Positions 1 through 8,245 of a stretch of 59,180 nt of DNA are shown here, in pieces. Within the stretch, counting starts at the first letter, position 1. Every line of letters starts with the position of its first letter. Origin of the DNA: W589 sp964611805 (lineage in GTDB: Bacteria; Chloroflexota; Dehalococcoidia; Dehalococcoidales; Fen-1064); contig CAZTBG010000003.1 in NCBI GenBank assembly GCA_964611805.1, positions 1-59,180 of the forward strand, in the 5' to 3' direction. A model generated the notes under the pieces. That model was not told the origin of the DNA. It worked only from the letters and a program-made list of their open reading frames with translations, and made no database searches. The position numbers were made by a program, and so were the translations under genes.

Positions 1-35
1 CCCCTTGCCTATCTGGGGAAGGGGAAAGATAAAAC

Positions 36-57
36 AAGAGGGGCGTTAGCCCCTCTT
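36..57. terminator. Stem-loop, possible bidirectional terminator
   Basis: An 8-bp perfect stem (AAGAGGGG at 36-43, CCCCTCTT at 50-57) closes a 6-nt loop. On the minus strand it lies about 95 nt past the htpX stop and is followed by TTGTTTTATC, a weak U tract. On the plus strand only TTAA follows. It could end htpX transcription or that of a gene left of the window. Confidence 0.45.
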
Positions 58-153
58 TAACTCCCCATTTTCAGGGAACCCCAATAAGTCAGAGTATCAA
101 AATCGGATTACTCTTCTGCTTGAACTATCTCATACAGTAAAGCACCACATCTG

Positions 154-1377
154 CTATCGGTTTGGCCTGACACTATTAATGCGGCCGCAGTGCGGACACC
201 TGACATTGCTCCGTTTGAAGTCGGGGGGTATCTTCAGCTTCGTTCCGCACTCACAGGTGATTGTATCGTACCTGTTCATCCGCCACATCAGGTCGGACAC
301 CTCACGGGTACGCTCCACCTTGCTCGGTTCGCGCTCGACCGGTGCTGTTTCCGGCACAGCCGCTCGAATACCTACTGCACCGGTGCTGGCCAGTGTCGCG
401 GCGGAGAAAACCGGCTTACCACCCTTGTGGATGCCCCGGTAGGCCTGGTTGTAATCAGCCAGAGAAGCACCACCAGCCATGGAACGCAGGATGCGTATCC
501 GCTCTGAGATTGGTGGATGGGTGCTCGTCAGGTCAGCGGCAGCCCTTCCTTTCTTACGGAATGGGTTGATGATGTAAGCTGGTGCTGTTGCATCATTGGC
601 TGCTTTTACCTCTATCTTGGAACCGGCCAGCTTCTCAAGTGCCGAGGCCAGTCCTTCGGGGTATCGAGTGTATAACGCAGAAGAAGCATCGGCCATGTAC
701 TCCCGCTTCCGTGAGATAGCGAAATAGATAAGCTGGGCTATAATGGGCGCCAGTATGGCCAAGACAATAGCCACGATTATGATTATCCCGCCACCGCCGC
801 CACCGCCTCGCGAACCCCGGCGGCCTCCGGCCATTCCTCCAAAGAGCATCATGCGGGAGCCATACCAGGCAAGAAGAACTATCGCCCCGAGTAAGACGCC
901 ACACAAGGACATCAGCAGGACATCGCGGTTCTTGATATGGCCAATCTCATGGCCGACAACCCCCTGCAGCTCATCGCGGTTTAACGCCTGAAGTAGTCCG
1001 GCAGTAACTGCCACCGAGGCATGATTGGCATCCCGGCCAGTAGCAAAGGCATTCATGGCCGGGTCATCGATAATATAGATATCGGGCATCCGCTCCAGGC
1101 CGGAGGCAATCTTCATTTCCTCGACAATGTTATAAAGTCGCGGATGGTCATCACGCTTTATCTTCCGGGCACCTGAAACCGCCAGCATGATGTTGTCTCC
1201 CTGGAAGAAAGCGACCAGATTTAGCACCAACAGTATCACCAGGGCTATCACGAGACCACCAACAGGATTACCAAGGAAGGCTTCTCCCAGCAAGTAGCCA
1301 ACCGCCAGCAGTAACGCGGCCATCATGCCGACCAGCACGGCAGACCTGATTCGGTTAGACCGAACCTGCTCCCACAT
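154..1377 (-). CDS. htpX: HtpX-like M48 membrane metalloprotease with C-terminal zinc ribbon
   Basis: Membrane zinc endopeptidase of family M48B, which in this family degrades misfolded membrane proteins. Two hydrophobic segments lie near residues 12-32 and 38-58. The zinc motif HEIGH is at 143-147 and the third ligand, Glu226, is in REYMAD. A glycine-rich loop (about 180-197) precedes a third hydrophobic segment (198-220). The 407-residue protein is longer than E. coli HtpX (about 290). The extra C-terminus ends in a four-cysteine ribbon (C375, C377, C394, C397). It lies 18 nt downstream of lemA, a common pairing. The family call is firm; the ribbon's role is unknown. Confidence 0.93.
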   Translation of the reverse strand: MWEQVRSNRIRSAVLVGMMAALLLAVGYLLGEAFLGNPVGGLVIALVILLVLNLVAFFQGDNIMLAVSGARKIKRDDHPRLYNIVEEMKIASGLERMPDIYIIDDPAMNAFATGRDANHASVAVTAGLLQALNRDELQGVVGHEIGHIKNRDVLLMSLCGVLLGAIVLLAWYGSRMMLFGGMAGGRRGSRGGGGGGGIIIIVAIVLAILAPIIAQLIYFAISRKREYMADASSALYTRYPEGLASALEKLAGSKIEVKAANDATAPAYIINPFRKKGRAAADLTSTHPPISERIRILRSMAGGASLADYNQAYRGIHKGGKPVFSAATLASTGAVGIRAAVPETAPVEREPSKVERTREVSDLMWRMNRYDTITCECGTKLKIPPDFKRSNVRCPHCGRINSVRPNR

Positions 1378-1395
1378 TATCCACCTATCCTCTCA

Positions 1396-1959
1396 CTAGC
1401 TAAAACTGACTTTGGGTGCTTCCCGTTCTGCCGGGGCTTCGACCTCGAAGAACTCACCCAGCTTGAAACCTGTCATATTCGCCACGAAATTTGAAGGAAA
1501 CATCTGGACCCTGTTATTAAGTCCCAGTACAGAATCATTGTAATACTGCCGAGAGAAGCTTATCTTGTTCTCCGTGGAGGTCAGCTCCTCCTGGAGTGCC
1601 AAGAAGTTCTGATTGGCTTTAAGGTCAGGATAGTTTTCGACCACCGCCAGCAATCGCGACAGAGCACCACTCAGTCCCTGTTCGGCCTGAGACTGGGCAC
1701 CGACGCCCTTACCGATTGCCTGTTGCGCCAGATTACGAGCGTTGGTCACCGCCTCCAGTGTTTCCCGCTCATACTTCATATAACCTTTTACCGTCTCTAC
1801 CAAATTAGGGATGAGGTCGTGCCTTCGCTTGAGCTGGACATCAATCTGCGCCCAGGCATTCTGCATCTGGTTACGCAGTCGGACCAGACCATTATAGATG
1901 AAGACAAACCAGAGCACGAGCAGCACTATTATACCCAGGATTATGTATAGAGCAATCAT
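1396..1959 (-). CDS. lemA: LemA family protein
   Basis: A 187-residue LemA protein: one N-terminal transmembrane segment (about residues 3-21) followed by a helical domain with the family signature YNxxVxxxN read here as YNGLVRLRNQMQNAW and a later RQYYNDSVLGLNN stretch. LemA proteins are membrane-anchored helical bundles of uncertain function, often encoded beside HtpX-type proteases as here, where lemA is the first gene of the pair. A purine-rich GGAGGTG precedes the ATG. Membrane quality control together with HtpX is an inference from gene order. Confidence 0.93.
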   Translation of the reverse strand: MIALYIILGIIVLLVLWFVFIYNGLVRLRNQMQNAWAQIDVQLKRRHDLIPNLVETVKGYMKYERETLEAVTNARNLAQQAIGKGVGAQSQAEQGLSGALSRLLAVVENYPDLKANQNFLALQEELTSTENKISFSRQYYNDSVLGLNNRVQMFPSNFVANMTGFKLGEFFEVEAPAEREAPKVSFS

Positions 1960-2054
1960 TTAACACCTCCACGTTATGCTTTGAGCATTTACTATTTGTA
2001 AAACCGATTTTATATTACGTGTAAGACTGAACGTATCACAGCTAAAGACCCGTT

Positions 2055-2468
2055 TCACTCTCGAACCTTGAATACCTCACCCAGAAACTCAATCACGTGC
2101 TCGTGAGAGTCCTTTTTGCCTTCCGTCTGAGCGGATATATGTGCTACCAGTTGACCAACCTCCCCGCTGTCGAACCACAGGCCATCTTCCTGCGGGCAGA
2201 CATCAATAAGTAGCACCGGCTCACGGCCCAGGGCTACCTTTTTCATCTTTTTATTGCATATAGGGCACCTGCGTACTTCCTCAGAGGACTTCGCCTCAGG
2301 GGCAAGATGAAGACTATCCAGACCGGCCGCTTCCAGTCCCATCGTCTCCATGAGAAGCTCTACCTCTCCAGCATCGAACCAGACCCCGTGGCAGTTATCG
2401 CAGTAGTCAAGCTCGATATTTTCATGTTCAACTACTATCATCGGCTCTTTACAGACAACACACTTCAT
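2055..2468 (-). CDS. Double zf-TFIIB zinc-finger protein
   Basis: A 137-residue protein with two repeats of the zf-TFIIB-like module: CxxC, then CxxCxGxWxDxGE. The first copy is CVVC...YCDNCHGVWFDAGEVELL. The second is CPICNKK...CPQEDGLWFDSGEVGQLV, where the last CxxC is degraded to CPQED, so the second site may not bind zinc normally. The ATG at 2468 is preferred over an upstream in-frame codon because GAGGAG lies just before it and the protein then begins at the first zinc ligand pair (MKCVVC). It is transcribed away from the Rrf2 gene. Function unknown. Confidence 0.85.
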   Translation of the reverse strand: MKCVVCKEPMIVVEHENIELDYCDNCHGVWFDAGEVELLMETMGLEAAGLDSLHLAPEAKSSEEVRRCPICNKKMKKVALGREPVLLIDVCPQEDGLWFDSGEVGQLVAHISAQTEGKKDSHEHVIEFLGEVFKVRE

Positions 2469-2552
2469 ACGAGCACTCCTCGAAAGTACCTCCAACAGTG
2501 TAGGAAAAACAAATAGACTATGTCAAGATATTCCCATAGACCGTCTATACCT

Positions 2553-2604
2553 TTGACATTTATATATTATCATGTTATTCTATACTTTGTCGATTAATTT
2601 AATC
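2553..2604 (+). promoter_or_regulatory. Sigma70-like promoter with palindromic operator before the Rrf2 gene
   Basis: TTGACA (2553-2558) and TATTCT (2576-2581) are 17 bp apart, placing the transcript start near 2588. A perfect dyad, GATTAA-T-TTAATC (2592-2604), sits at about +4 to +16, where bound protein would block initiation. AT-rich dyads of this type are recognised by Rrf2 regulators, so autoregulation of the gene 20 bp downstream is the simplest reading. The promoter is seen; the regulator assignment is inferred. Confidence 0.6.
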
Positions 2605-2624
2605 AATAATATCCGGGGGCTCTG

Positions 2625-3068
2625 ATGAAACTTTCCACTAGAGGCCAGTACGCCACCAGGGCACTTATAGACCTGGCATTGCACCAGAATGAGGTGCCAA
2701 TCATGCTCAAGGATATCTCCAGGCGACAGCAGATTTCACAGCGATATCTGGAGCATCTGATTACGCCCCTGATTGCAGCGGGCATCATTGTCAGTACGCG
2801 GGGCCCGAAAGGGGGAATCGCCCTGGCGAAACCACCGGAAGAGATAAGGCTGGACGAAGTCATCCAGCTTCTCGAGGGCACAATCGCACCCGTGGAATGC
2901 GTCAGTAATCCGGACGTGTGTATGAGGTCCCAGTCTTGCGCTACTCGTGAGGTCTGGGACGAGCTCAAACGGACAATGACTGAATTCCTGAGGTCTGTCA
3001 CCATCAGGGACTTGATGGAACGGCAGAGAGAAAAGGAAAACAACACTGAGATAATGTACTACATCTAG
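2625..3068 (+). CDS. Rrf2 family regulator, Fe-S (IscR-like) type
   Basis: A 147-residue Rrf2 winged-helix regulator: MKLSTRGQYATRAL start, recognition helix around ISRRQQISQRYLEHLI (31-46) and the wing RGPKGGIALAK (59-69). Three cysteines, C92, C99 and C105, occupy the place of the IscR [2Fe-2S] ligands (C92/C98/C104) with one extra residue in the first gap, so it probably senses Fe-S or sulfur status rather than acting as a cluster-free CymR type. It heads cysK-cysE-NIL-nifS-nifU, the expected regulon of an IscR/CymR-like repressor. An autoregulatory dyad lies just upstream. Confidence 0.9.
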   Translation: MKLSTRGQYATRALIDLALHQNEVPIMLKDISRRQQISQRYLEHLITPLIAAGIIVSTRGPKGGIALAKPPEEIRLDEVIQLLEGTIAPVECVSNPDVCMRSQSCATREVWDELKRTMTEFLRSVTIRDLMERQREKENNTEIMYYI

Positions 3069-3150
3069 CCCACTGCGGGTGTGGTCGGCCATTCGATAGC
3101 CCCCGTATTACGAGGCTAATGGTTTGGAGTGGGAGGAGAGAAACACAATA

Positions 3151-4161
3151 ATGGCGGAGCAAACTGCTAAAGTAGAAATACTGCATCACAAAACGGCACA
3201 GATTCCCAAACTGACGCGCGGTATTGCCAGGGACTCCACCGAGCTTATTGGAAATACACCGCTGGTCAGGCTCAACCGGATAACTGAGGGAGCAGTGGCT
3301 GAGGTCGTGGCCAAGCTGGAATCTTTCAATCCCCTCGGTAGTGTTAAGGACAGAATTGGCGTGGCCATGATAGTCGATGCCGAGGAACGGGGACTAATCA
3401 AGGGAGATACTGTAATTGTCGAGCCCACCAGCGGTAATACCGGGATTGCCCTTGCCTTTGTCTGTGCGGCCCGGGGATACGGTTTAATCCTCACCATGCC
3501 GGACACGATGTCCCTGGAGCGGCGGCAGTTGCTATCCATCTTTGGTGCCGAACTGGTATTGACACCGGGTTCAGAAGGGATGTCGGGAGCGGTGCGGAAA
3601 GCTGAGCAACTGGTGGCAGAGAACCCCGGCTACTTTATGCCGCAGCAGTTCCAGAACCCGGCCAACCCCGAAATCCACCGCGTAACCACTGCTGAAGAAA
3701 TCTGGCGCGATACTGATGGCCGGGCGGATATCCTTGTTGCTGGTATTGGCACCGGTGGTACCATCACCGGTGTCGCCCAGGTTCTGAAGGAAAGGAAGTC
3801 CGGGTTCAAAGCAATCGCGGTCGAACCATCGGATTCACCGGTCCTTTCCGGGGGGCAGCCAGGGGGCCACAAGATACAAGGTATCGGTGCCGGTTTTGTG
3901 CCGGAGGTACTCCAGAGAGACCTTATTGATGAGATTATCACGGTCAGCAGTGATGACGCCGGACAGATGACGCGGAGGCTGGCCAAGGAAGAGGGAATTC
4001 TGGCCGGGATATCTTCCGGGGCAGCCACCTGGGCAGCCCTTCAGGTAGCAAAACGACCGGAAAATCGCGGCAAGCTGCTCGTTGTTATTCTTCCAGATAC
4101 TGGCGAGCGGTATCTGTCCACCTGGCTCTTCCAGGAGCTGTACGGGACACTGAAAAGCTAG
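3151..4161 (+). CDS. cysK: Cysteine synthase (O-acetylserine sulfhydrylase)
   Basis: PLP enzyme joining O-acetylserine and sulfide to give cysteine. The 336-residue protein has the PLP lysine K66 in NPLGSVKDR, the TSGNTG substrate loop, the glycine-rich phosphate loop GIGTGGTITG and the SSGAA motif. I chose ATG 3151 because GGAGGAGA lies directly upstream and the extra residues from the earlier TTG match nothing in the family. It sits 82 nt after the Rrf2 gene and 46 nt before cysE, so it is probably co-transcribed with both. Confidence 0.95.
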   Translation: MAEQTAKVEILHHKTAQIPKLTRGIARDSTELIGNTPLVRLNRITEGAVAEVVAKLESFNPLGSVKDRIGVAMIVDAEERGLIKGDTVIVEPTSGNTGIALAFVCAARGYGLILTMPDTMSLERRQLLSIFGAELVLTPGSEGMSGAVRKAEQLVAENPGYFMPQQFQNPANPEIHRVTTAEEIWRDTDGRADILVAGIGTGGTITGVAQVLKERKSGFKAIAVEPSDSPVLSGGQPGGHKIQGIGAGFVPEVLQRDLIDEIITVSSDDAGQMTRRLAKEEGILAGISSGAATWAALQVAKRPENRGKLLVVILPDTGERYLSTWLFQELYGTLKS

Positions 4162-4207
4162 TATAGGAAATTAACAGGCCAATATTCAATCAGGGGGGAG
4201 GAGGGGA

Positions 4208-4927
4208 ATGTTTTTCCACAGAATGAGAGAGGATATCAGGACAGTCTTTGATAAAGACCCGGCGGCCAGGAGCCTGCCAGAAGTCCTTTGCTGCTACCCG
4301 GGGCTGCATGCCCTGTGGTTTCATTACTTTGCCCATTTTCTCTGGGAGCACCACCTCTGTTTTCTGGCCCGTTTTACTTCTCACATCAGCCGATTCCTCA
4401 CCGGTATTGAAATCCATCCCGGTGCCCAGATTGGGCGGCGTTTCTTTATCGACCACGGCGCTGGAGTCGTCATCGGGGAAACTGCCGAAATAGGTAATGA
4501 TGTCCTGATTTACCAGGGGGTCGTCCTTGGAGGTACCAGTTTGAGCAAAGGGAAGCGCCATCCTACCGTTGGTAACAATGTCGTCTTCGGTACCGGGGCA
4601 GTTGCTCTCGGGGCAATCACTATTGGAGATGGGGCCAGAATTGGGTCAGGCTCAGTGGTGGTGAAATCGGTCCCTGCTGGTGTAACAGTGGTCGGGGTAC
4701 CGGGCAGGGTGACCGAAGACCACACTGAGGCGTCGCTTGCCCTGGAACACGGTAGACTCCCCGACCCGGTAGCAGAGGCCATCCGGGTTGTCCTGAGGGA
4801 ACAAGATAAGCTCGAAGAGCGTCTACAGCGAGTGGAGAGCGCCACCGGCATAACCGTTCTTAATAACGGATTGAAGCAGAGGCGAGAAGAAATCGCCAGG
4901 GAGTTTAACCAGGGAGGAGGAATATAA
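4208..4927 (+). CDS. cysE: Serine O-acetyltransferase
   Basis: Makes O-acetylserine from serine and acetyl-CoA, the substrate of CysK encoded just upstream. The 239-residue protein has a short helical N-terminus (1-70) and a left-handed beta-helix of hexapeptide repeats (about 75-165), with the catalytic region IHPGAQIG..FFIDHGAGVVIGE. The C-terminal 60 residues are charged and helical. The acidic tail that lets CysE bind CysK usually ends in Ile, and this protein ends ..NQGGGI, so CysE-CysK complex formation is possible. A very strong GGGGGGAGGAGGGG precedes the ATG. Confidence 0.94.
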   Translation: MFFHRMREDIRTVFDKDPAARSLPEVLCCYPGLHALWFHYFAHFLWEHHLCFLARFTSHISRFLTGIEIHPGAQIGRRFFIDHGAGVVIGETAEIGNDVLIYQGVVLGGTSLSKGKRHPTVGNNVVFGTGAVALGAITIGDGARIGSGSVVVKSVPAGVTVVGVPGRVTEDHTEASLALEHGRLPDPVAEAIRVVLREQDKLEERLQRVESATGITVLNNGLKQRREEIAREFNQGGGI

Positions 4928-4940
4928 AAGGCATAACTTA

Positions 4941-4949
4941 TGCTATACT
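4941..4949 (+). promoter_or_regulatory. Possible extended -10 promoter before the NIL gene
   Basis: TGCTATACT is an extended -10 (TGn plus TATACT at 4944-4949). No good -35 is visible at the right distance. It could give the NIL-nifS-nifU genes a second start in addition to readthrough from cysE. Confidence 0.3.
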
Positions 4950-4991
4950 AGTCTATTCAGTTCTTTCAGCAGGTATTAACAGAGGGCCAAA

Positions 4992-5234
4992 ATGGGCAAG
5001 AGACAGGTGGTGTTCACTTTCCCGGAGGAGCAGCTTAAGGAGCCTATTATTTACAATCTCAGCCACCAGTTCCAGATAGTAACGAACATCCGCCTCGCTG
5101 ATATTACGGAGGACAGAGGATGGGTAACTCTGGAACTCGAAGGGGAGGATGAGGAAATCGAGCTAGGGATTGCCTGGGTAACTGCCAAAGGGGTCCGAGT
5201 TGACCCAATAATTGAGAAGGACATTAAGGGCTAG
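4992..5234 (+). CDS. Stand-alone NIL domain protein
   Basis: An 80-residue protein that is only a NIL domain (ACT-like ferredoxin fold): VVFTFPEEQLKEPIIYNLSH..., then ...DRGWVTLELEGEDEEI and a terminal strand. NIL domains are best known as the C-terminal regulatory domain of the methionine importer ATPase MetN and as part of the NIL-ferredoxin subunit that works with DUF39 proteins in homocysteine formation. A DUF39 gene lies 6 kb away at 11297, making this a candidate partner, though no ferredoxin domain is attached. Its place between cysE and nifS fits a sulfur role. Confidence 0.85.
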   Translation: MGKRQVVFTFPEEQLKEPIIYNLSHQFQIVTNIRLADITEDRGWVTLELEGEDEEIELGIAWVTAKGVRVDPIIEKDIKG

Positions 5235-5258
5235 TGTTTGTCTGGGGAGATAGAAGGG

Positions 5259-6422
5259 ATGAAACGGATATATCTTGATCACGCCGCCACGACGCCAACG
5301 CACCCGGATGTCGTTGAGGCAATGCTGCCATATTTCAGCAATTCTTTTGGTAACCCTTCCAGTATCTACTCCTATGGCCAGGAGGCAAAGGGTGCCGTCG
5401 AGAAGGCCAGGGAGAAGGTTGCCACCCTGATTAACGCCCGCGATGAAGAGATTGTGTTCACCAGTGGGGGAACAGAGGCAGATAATTTTGCCATAGAAGG
5501 AGTTGCCTTTGCTAACCCAGAACATAACCACATTATCACAAGCACCATTGAGCACCATGCTATCATCGAGACCTGCAAGTTCCTTGAGAGGCGTGGCTTT
5601 GAGATAACTTACCTGCCAGTGGACAAAGATGGCCTGGTTAACCCCGACGATGCCAGGGAGGCAATTACCAACAAAACATGCCTGATTTCGATAATGCACG
5701 CCAATAATGAAGTCGGCACAATACAACCCATCAAGGAACTGGCTGCCATTGCCAGAGAGGCAGGAGTCTATTTCCATACTGACGCAGTGCAGACTGCAGG
5801 ACAACTCCCCATTAATGTCGACGAACTCGGGATGGACCTGCTTTCAATATCAGCCCATAAGCTATATGGACCCAAAGGGGTTGGTGCGCTCTACATCAGG
5901 AAAGGCACCAAACTGGTCCCCTTCATGCATGGTGGCGGCCAGGAGAGGAACCGCCGGGGCAGTACCGAAAATGTCCCCGGTATTGTCGGGTTCGGTAAGG
6001 CTACTGAGATTGCCCTTGAGGTAATGGCGGGAGAGATAGAGCGGCAGACCCGTCTCCGTGACCGCCTTATCAATAATATCCTAGAGCAGATTGACGGTGT
6101 ACGTCTGAATGGCCATCCCACGAAGCGACTGCCCAACAACGTTAATGTCAGTGTCGACTATGTCGAAGGGGAATCGATGCTCCTCAACCTCGACCTGGAA
6201 AACATCTGCGCCTCTACCGGCTCTGCCTGTAGCTCTTCCAGCCTCGAGGCATCCCATGTTCTGCTGGCGTTGGGGCTCGGCCATGAGCAAGCCCACGGTT
6301 CGCTGCGCTTCACCATCGGTAAGTGGACCACTGAAGAAGACATCGACCGTGTTATGGAGGTACTCCCCCGAATCGTGACCAAGTTGAGGGCAATGTCACC
6401 GTTGCTGAAAAGCCATAAGTAG
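5259..6422 (+). CDS. nifS: Cysteine desulfurase, NifS/IscS type
   Basis: PLP enzyme that removes sulfur from cysteine as an enzyme-bound persulfide for Fe-S clusters and other acceptors. With the ATG at 5259 (MKRIYLDHAATT, the usual family start, GGGGAG upstream) it has 387 residues. All catalytic positions are present: His99 (EHHA), Asn150 (HANNE), Gln178, PLP lysine Lys201 (SAHK) and the persulfide Cys324 in GSACSSSSLEASH, the long-loop group I arrangement. It lies 24 nt after the NIL gene and 10 nt before its scaffold partner. Contrast with the degenerate paralogue at 8894-10069. Confidence 0.95.
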   Translation: MKRIYLDHAATTPTHPDVVEAMLPYFSNSFGNPSSIYSYGQEAKGAVEKAREKVATLINARDEEIVFTSGGTEADNFAIEGVAFANPEHNHIITSTIEHHAIIETCKFLERRGFEITYLPVDKDGLVNPDDAREAITNKTCLISIMHANNEVGTIQPIKELAAIAREAGVYFHTDAVQTAGQLPINVDELGMDLLSISAHKLYGPKGVGALYIRKGTKLVPFMHGGGQERNRRGSTENVPGIVGFGKATEIALEVMAGEIERQTRLRDRLINNILEQIDGVRLNGHPTKRLPNNVNVSVDYVEGESMLLNLDLENICASTGSACSSSSLEASHVLLALGLGHEQAHGSLRFTIGKWTTEEDIDRVMEVLPRIVTKLRAMSPLLKSHK

Positions 6423-6432
6423 GAGAATTTAG

Positions 6433-6852
6433 ATGCCTGATATTCAATCTCTGTATAGCGAAAAAGTCATGGACCATTTCCGGAACCCACGTAATGTCGG
6501 TGATATGGAGAACCCCGACGGTACCGGCCATGTCGGTAATCCTATCTGTGGCGATATCATGGAGCTCTACATCAGGGTGAAGGACAACATAATCACCGAT
6601 GCCAAGTTCAAGACTTTTGGCTGCGGTGCTGCCATTGCTACCAGCTCCATGGTTACCGAGATGATCATGGGCAAGACCATTGATGAGGCGCTGGAAATCT
6701 CCAACAAGACGGTGGCCGAGGCACTGGGCGGACTACCCGCAGCCAAGATGCACTGCTCCGTTCTCGCCGAGGACGCCCTCCGCTCAGCTATTGACGATTA
6801 CCATAGCAAGCAGAAAAAGGGCGAGCCCGAAACCAAAGCTAAGATGAATTGA
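6433..6852 (+). CDS. nifU: IscU-type Fe-S scaffold (NifU N-terminal domain)
   Basis: A 139-residue IscU-like scaffold on which [2Fe-2S] and [4Fe-4S] clusters are assembled using sulfur from the adjacent desulfurase. The three cluster cysteines are C39 (GNPICGD, followed by the conserved Asp41), C64 (FGCGAAIA) and C108 (KMHCSVLAEDAL). The LPPVK chaperone-binding motif appears as LPAAK. It ends in a lysine-rich tail and has no NifU C-terminal domain. It starts 10 nt after nifS, so the pair is certainly co-expressed. Confidence 0.94.
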   Translation: MPDIQSLYSEKVMDHFRNPRNVGDMENPDGTGHVGNPICGDIMELYIRVKDNIITDAKFKTFGCGAAIATSSMVTEMIMGKTIDEALEISNKTVAEALGGLPAAKMHCSVLAEDALRSAIDDYHSKQKKGEPETKAKMN

Positions 6853-6879
6853 TACAGATCCCGCTACACCATTTGATTA

Positions 6880-7707
6880 ATGACGCCTCAAGATATGCCG
6901 AAGTCAGATAAAGGCATGGAAGATAAGACAGAACGAGTCAATATATTGCGACTCACCGCTGAAAGCACCAGTGAAATCGAAGACGTCGTTGTCCGTGAAT
7001 CTCCCCTGACCATCGTCCTCAATGACCAGGAACTGGTAACTTTGCTCTGCTCCCCTGCCGACCAGAAGAACCTGGCGGTGGGATTTCTCTATTCCGAGGG
7101 ACTTATCAATAGCCGTGACGAAGTTAAAAGTGTCACACTGCATGAGGGGACCGGTGTCATCAGAGTAGAAACCGAGAGCGGGGAAGAGCTGGCAAGGGAA
7201 GCCCTGTTTAGCCGGTTGATAACGTCGGGGTGTGGGCATGGGGCTTCTTTTTACAGCGCCACAGATATTACTGGAGAAAAAGTCGAATCACTGCTTCAGG
7301 TATCAGTCAGTGAGGTCCTGGCCCTTACGAAGGAATTCCAGCACAGGTCCGAGACCTATCGTGCCACCGGCGGGGTCCATTCCGCCGCCCTTTGCGATAC
7401 CAAGAATATCTTGGTTTTCAGTGAGGACATCGGACGTCACAACGCCATGGACAAAGTCTTTGGAGAATGCCTCCTTAAGGATATCCCTACGGATGACCGC
7501 CTTGTCATTACCAGCGGTCGCATATCATCGGAGATACTGCTCAAGGTAGCCAGGAGAAATGTCCCGATACTCATCTCGAAGTCGGCCCCTACCAGCCTCG
7601 GCGTGAAGATGGCCGAAGAGCTCGGTATCACCCTGGTAGGCTTTGTCAGGGGCAAGAGGGTCAACGTCTATACCAACAACCACAGAATAACCAGTGACGG
7701 CAAATGA
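6880..7707 (+). CDS. fdhD: Formate dehydrogenase accessory sulfurtransferase FdhD
   Basis: FdhD takes sulfur from a cysteine desulfurase and inserts it into the molybdenum or tungsten cofactor of formate dehydrogenase. Family features: RESPLTIVLND, AVGFLYSEG, the cysteine loop TSGCGHG, the FSEDIGRHNAMDKV signature and SGRISSEILLK. E. coli FdhD has CxxC in the loop; here only one cysteine (SGCGHG) is seen, as in several shorter homologues. The 275-residue start at 6880 has no clear Shine-Dalgarno, and an ATG at 6916 is an alternative. Placement right after nifS-nifU fits its need for desulfurase sulfur. No formate dehydrogenase gene is in the window. Confidence 0.92.
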   Translation: MTPQDMPKSDKGMEDKTERVNILRLTAESTSEIEDVVVRESPLTIVLNDQELVTLLCSPADQKNLAVGFLYSEGLINSRDEVKSVTLHEGTGVIRVETESGEELAREALFSRLITSGCGHGASFYSATDITGEKVESLLQVSVSEVLALTKEFQHRSETYRATGGVHSAALCDTKNILVFSEDIGRHNAMDKVFGECLLKDIPTDDRLVITSGRISSEILLKVARRNVPILISKSAPTSLGVKMAEELGITLVGFVRGKRVNVYTNNHRITSDGK

Positions 7708-7765
7708 CTTTCCTTTGACCTGACTATATTAGTGCGCGTGACATTTAAGTATGAGGGCTGACTAG

Positions 7766-8230
7766 ATGGAAGAATCATTTGATAAAAACTGCCAGTCCTG
7801 CCAGGCACTCCAGAATCTCATCTCGTTGACTATTACCCCGCGAGTGTTCGAAACGCCCTACTGGGTAGTTGAACATGGTCATCCGACATCGATAAAGGGA
7901 TGGCTGGTGGTCATCCTTGCTCGACACTGCAGCGCGTTGCATGAATTGACCAAAGATGAGTGGGAGGACTTAGGCCAACTGTTACCTAAACTCTGTCAGG
8001 GCTTACACAAGGTCCTTGGTACAGAGAAGGAATACGTCATACAACTGGCTGAAGGTGATGGATTCAACCACGTGCATTTTCACGTTATCGCCCGACTACC
8101 GGACTGGCCGGATGATCTACGTGGCATACGGGTGTTCTCTGGCCTGGGAGTATCAGTTGAGAATACGTTATCAGCTGATGACCTAACTCCGCTGGTACAG
8201 GAACTCAGAGCATATCTTATGTCCAAGTGA
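7766..8230 (+). CDS. HIT family protein
   Basis: A 154-residue histidine-triad protein with the catalytic motif HVHFHVI (HxHxHxx) near residue 109 and the upstream strand WLVVILARHCSALHELTKDEW. Members hydrolyse or transfer nucleotidyl groups (for example diadenosine polyphosphates or AMP-amines). The cysteine pair CQSC near residue 10 resembles the zinc-binding CxxC of many bacterial HIT proteins. It is last in the plus-strand sulfur cluster, but its tie to sulfur metabolism is unclear. Confidence 0.88.
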   Translation: MEESFDKNCQSCQALQNLISLTITPRVFETPYWVVEHGHPTSIKGWLVVILARHCSALHELTKDEWEDLGQLLPKLCQGLHKVLGTEKEYVIQLAEGDGFNHVHFHVIARLPDWPDDLRGIRVFSGLGVSVENTLSADDLTPLVQELRAYLMSK

Positions 8231-8245
8231 GGATAGGGCTATCCT
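8230..8245. terminator. Short stem-loop between convergent genes
   Basis: AGGATAGGGCTATCCT forms a 6-bp stem with a 4-nt loop (or 7 bp with 2 nt). It exactly fills the gap between the HIT gene and the convergent iscU-DUF59 gene and overlaps both stop codons. No U tract follows, so it may only weakly end either transcript. Confidence 0.35.

Noticed and set aside
743..991. Proline-rich plus-strand open frame
   Set aside because: It is the antisense of the glycine-rich loop and HEIGH region of htpX. No ribosome site or family match.
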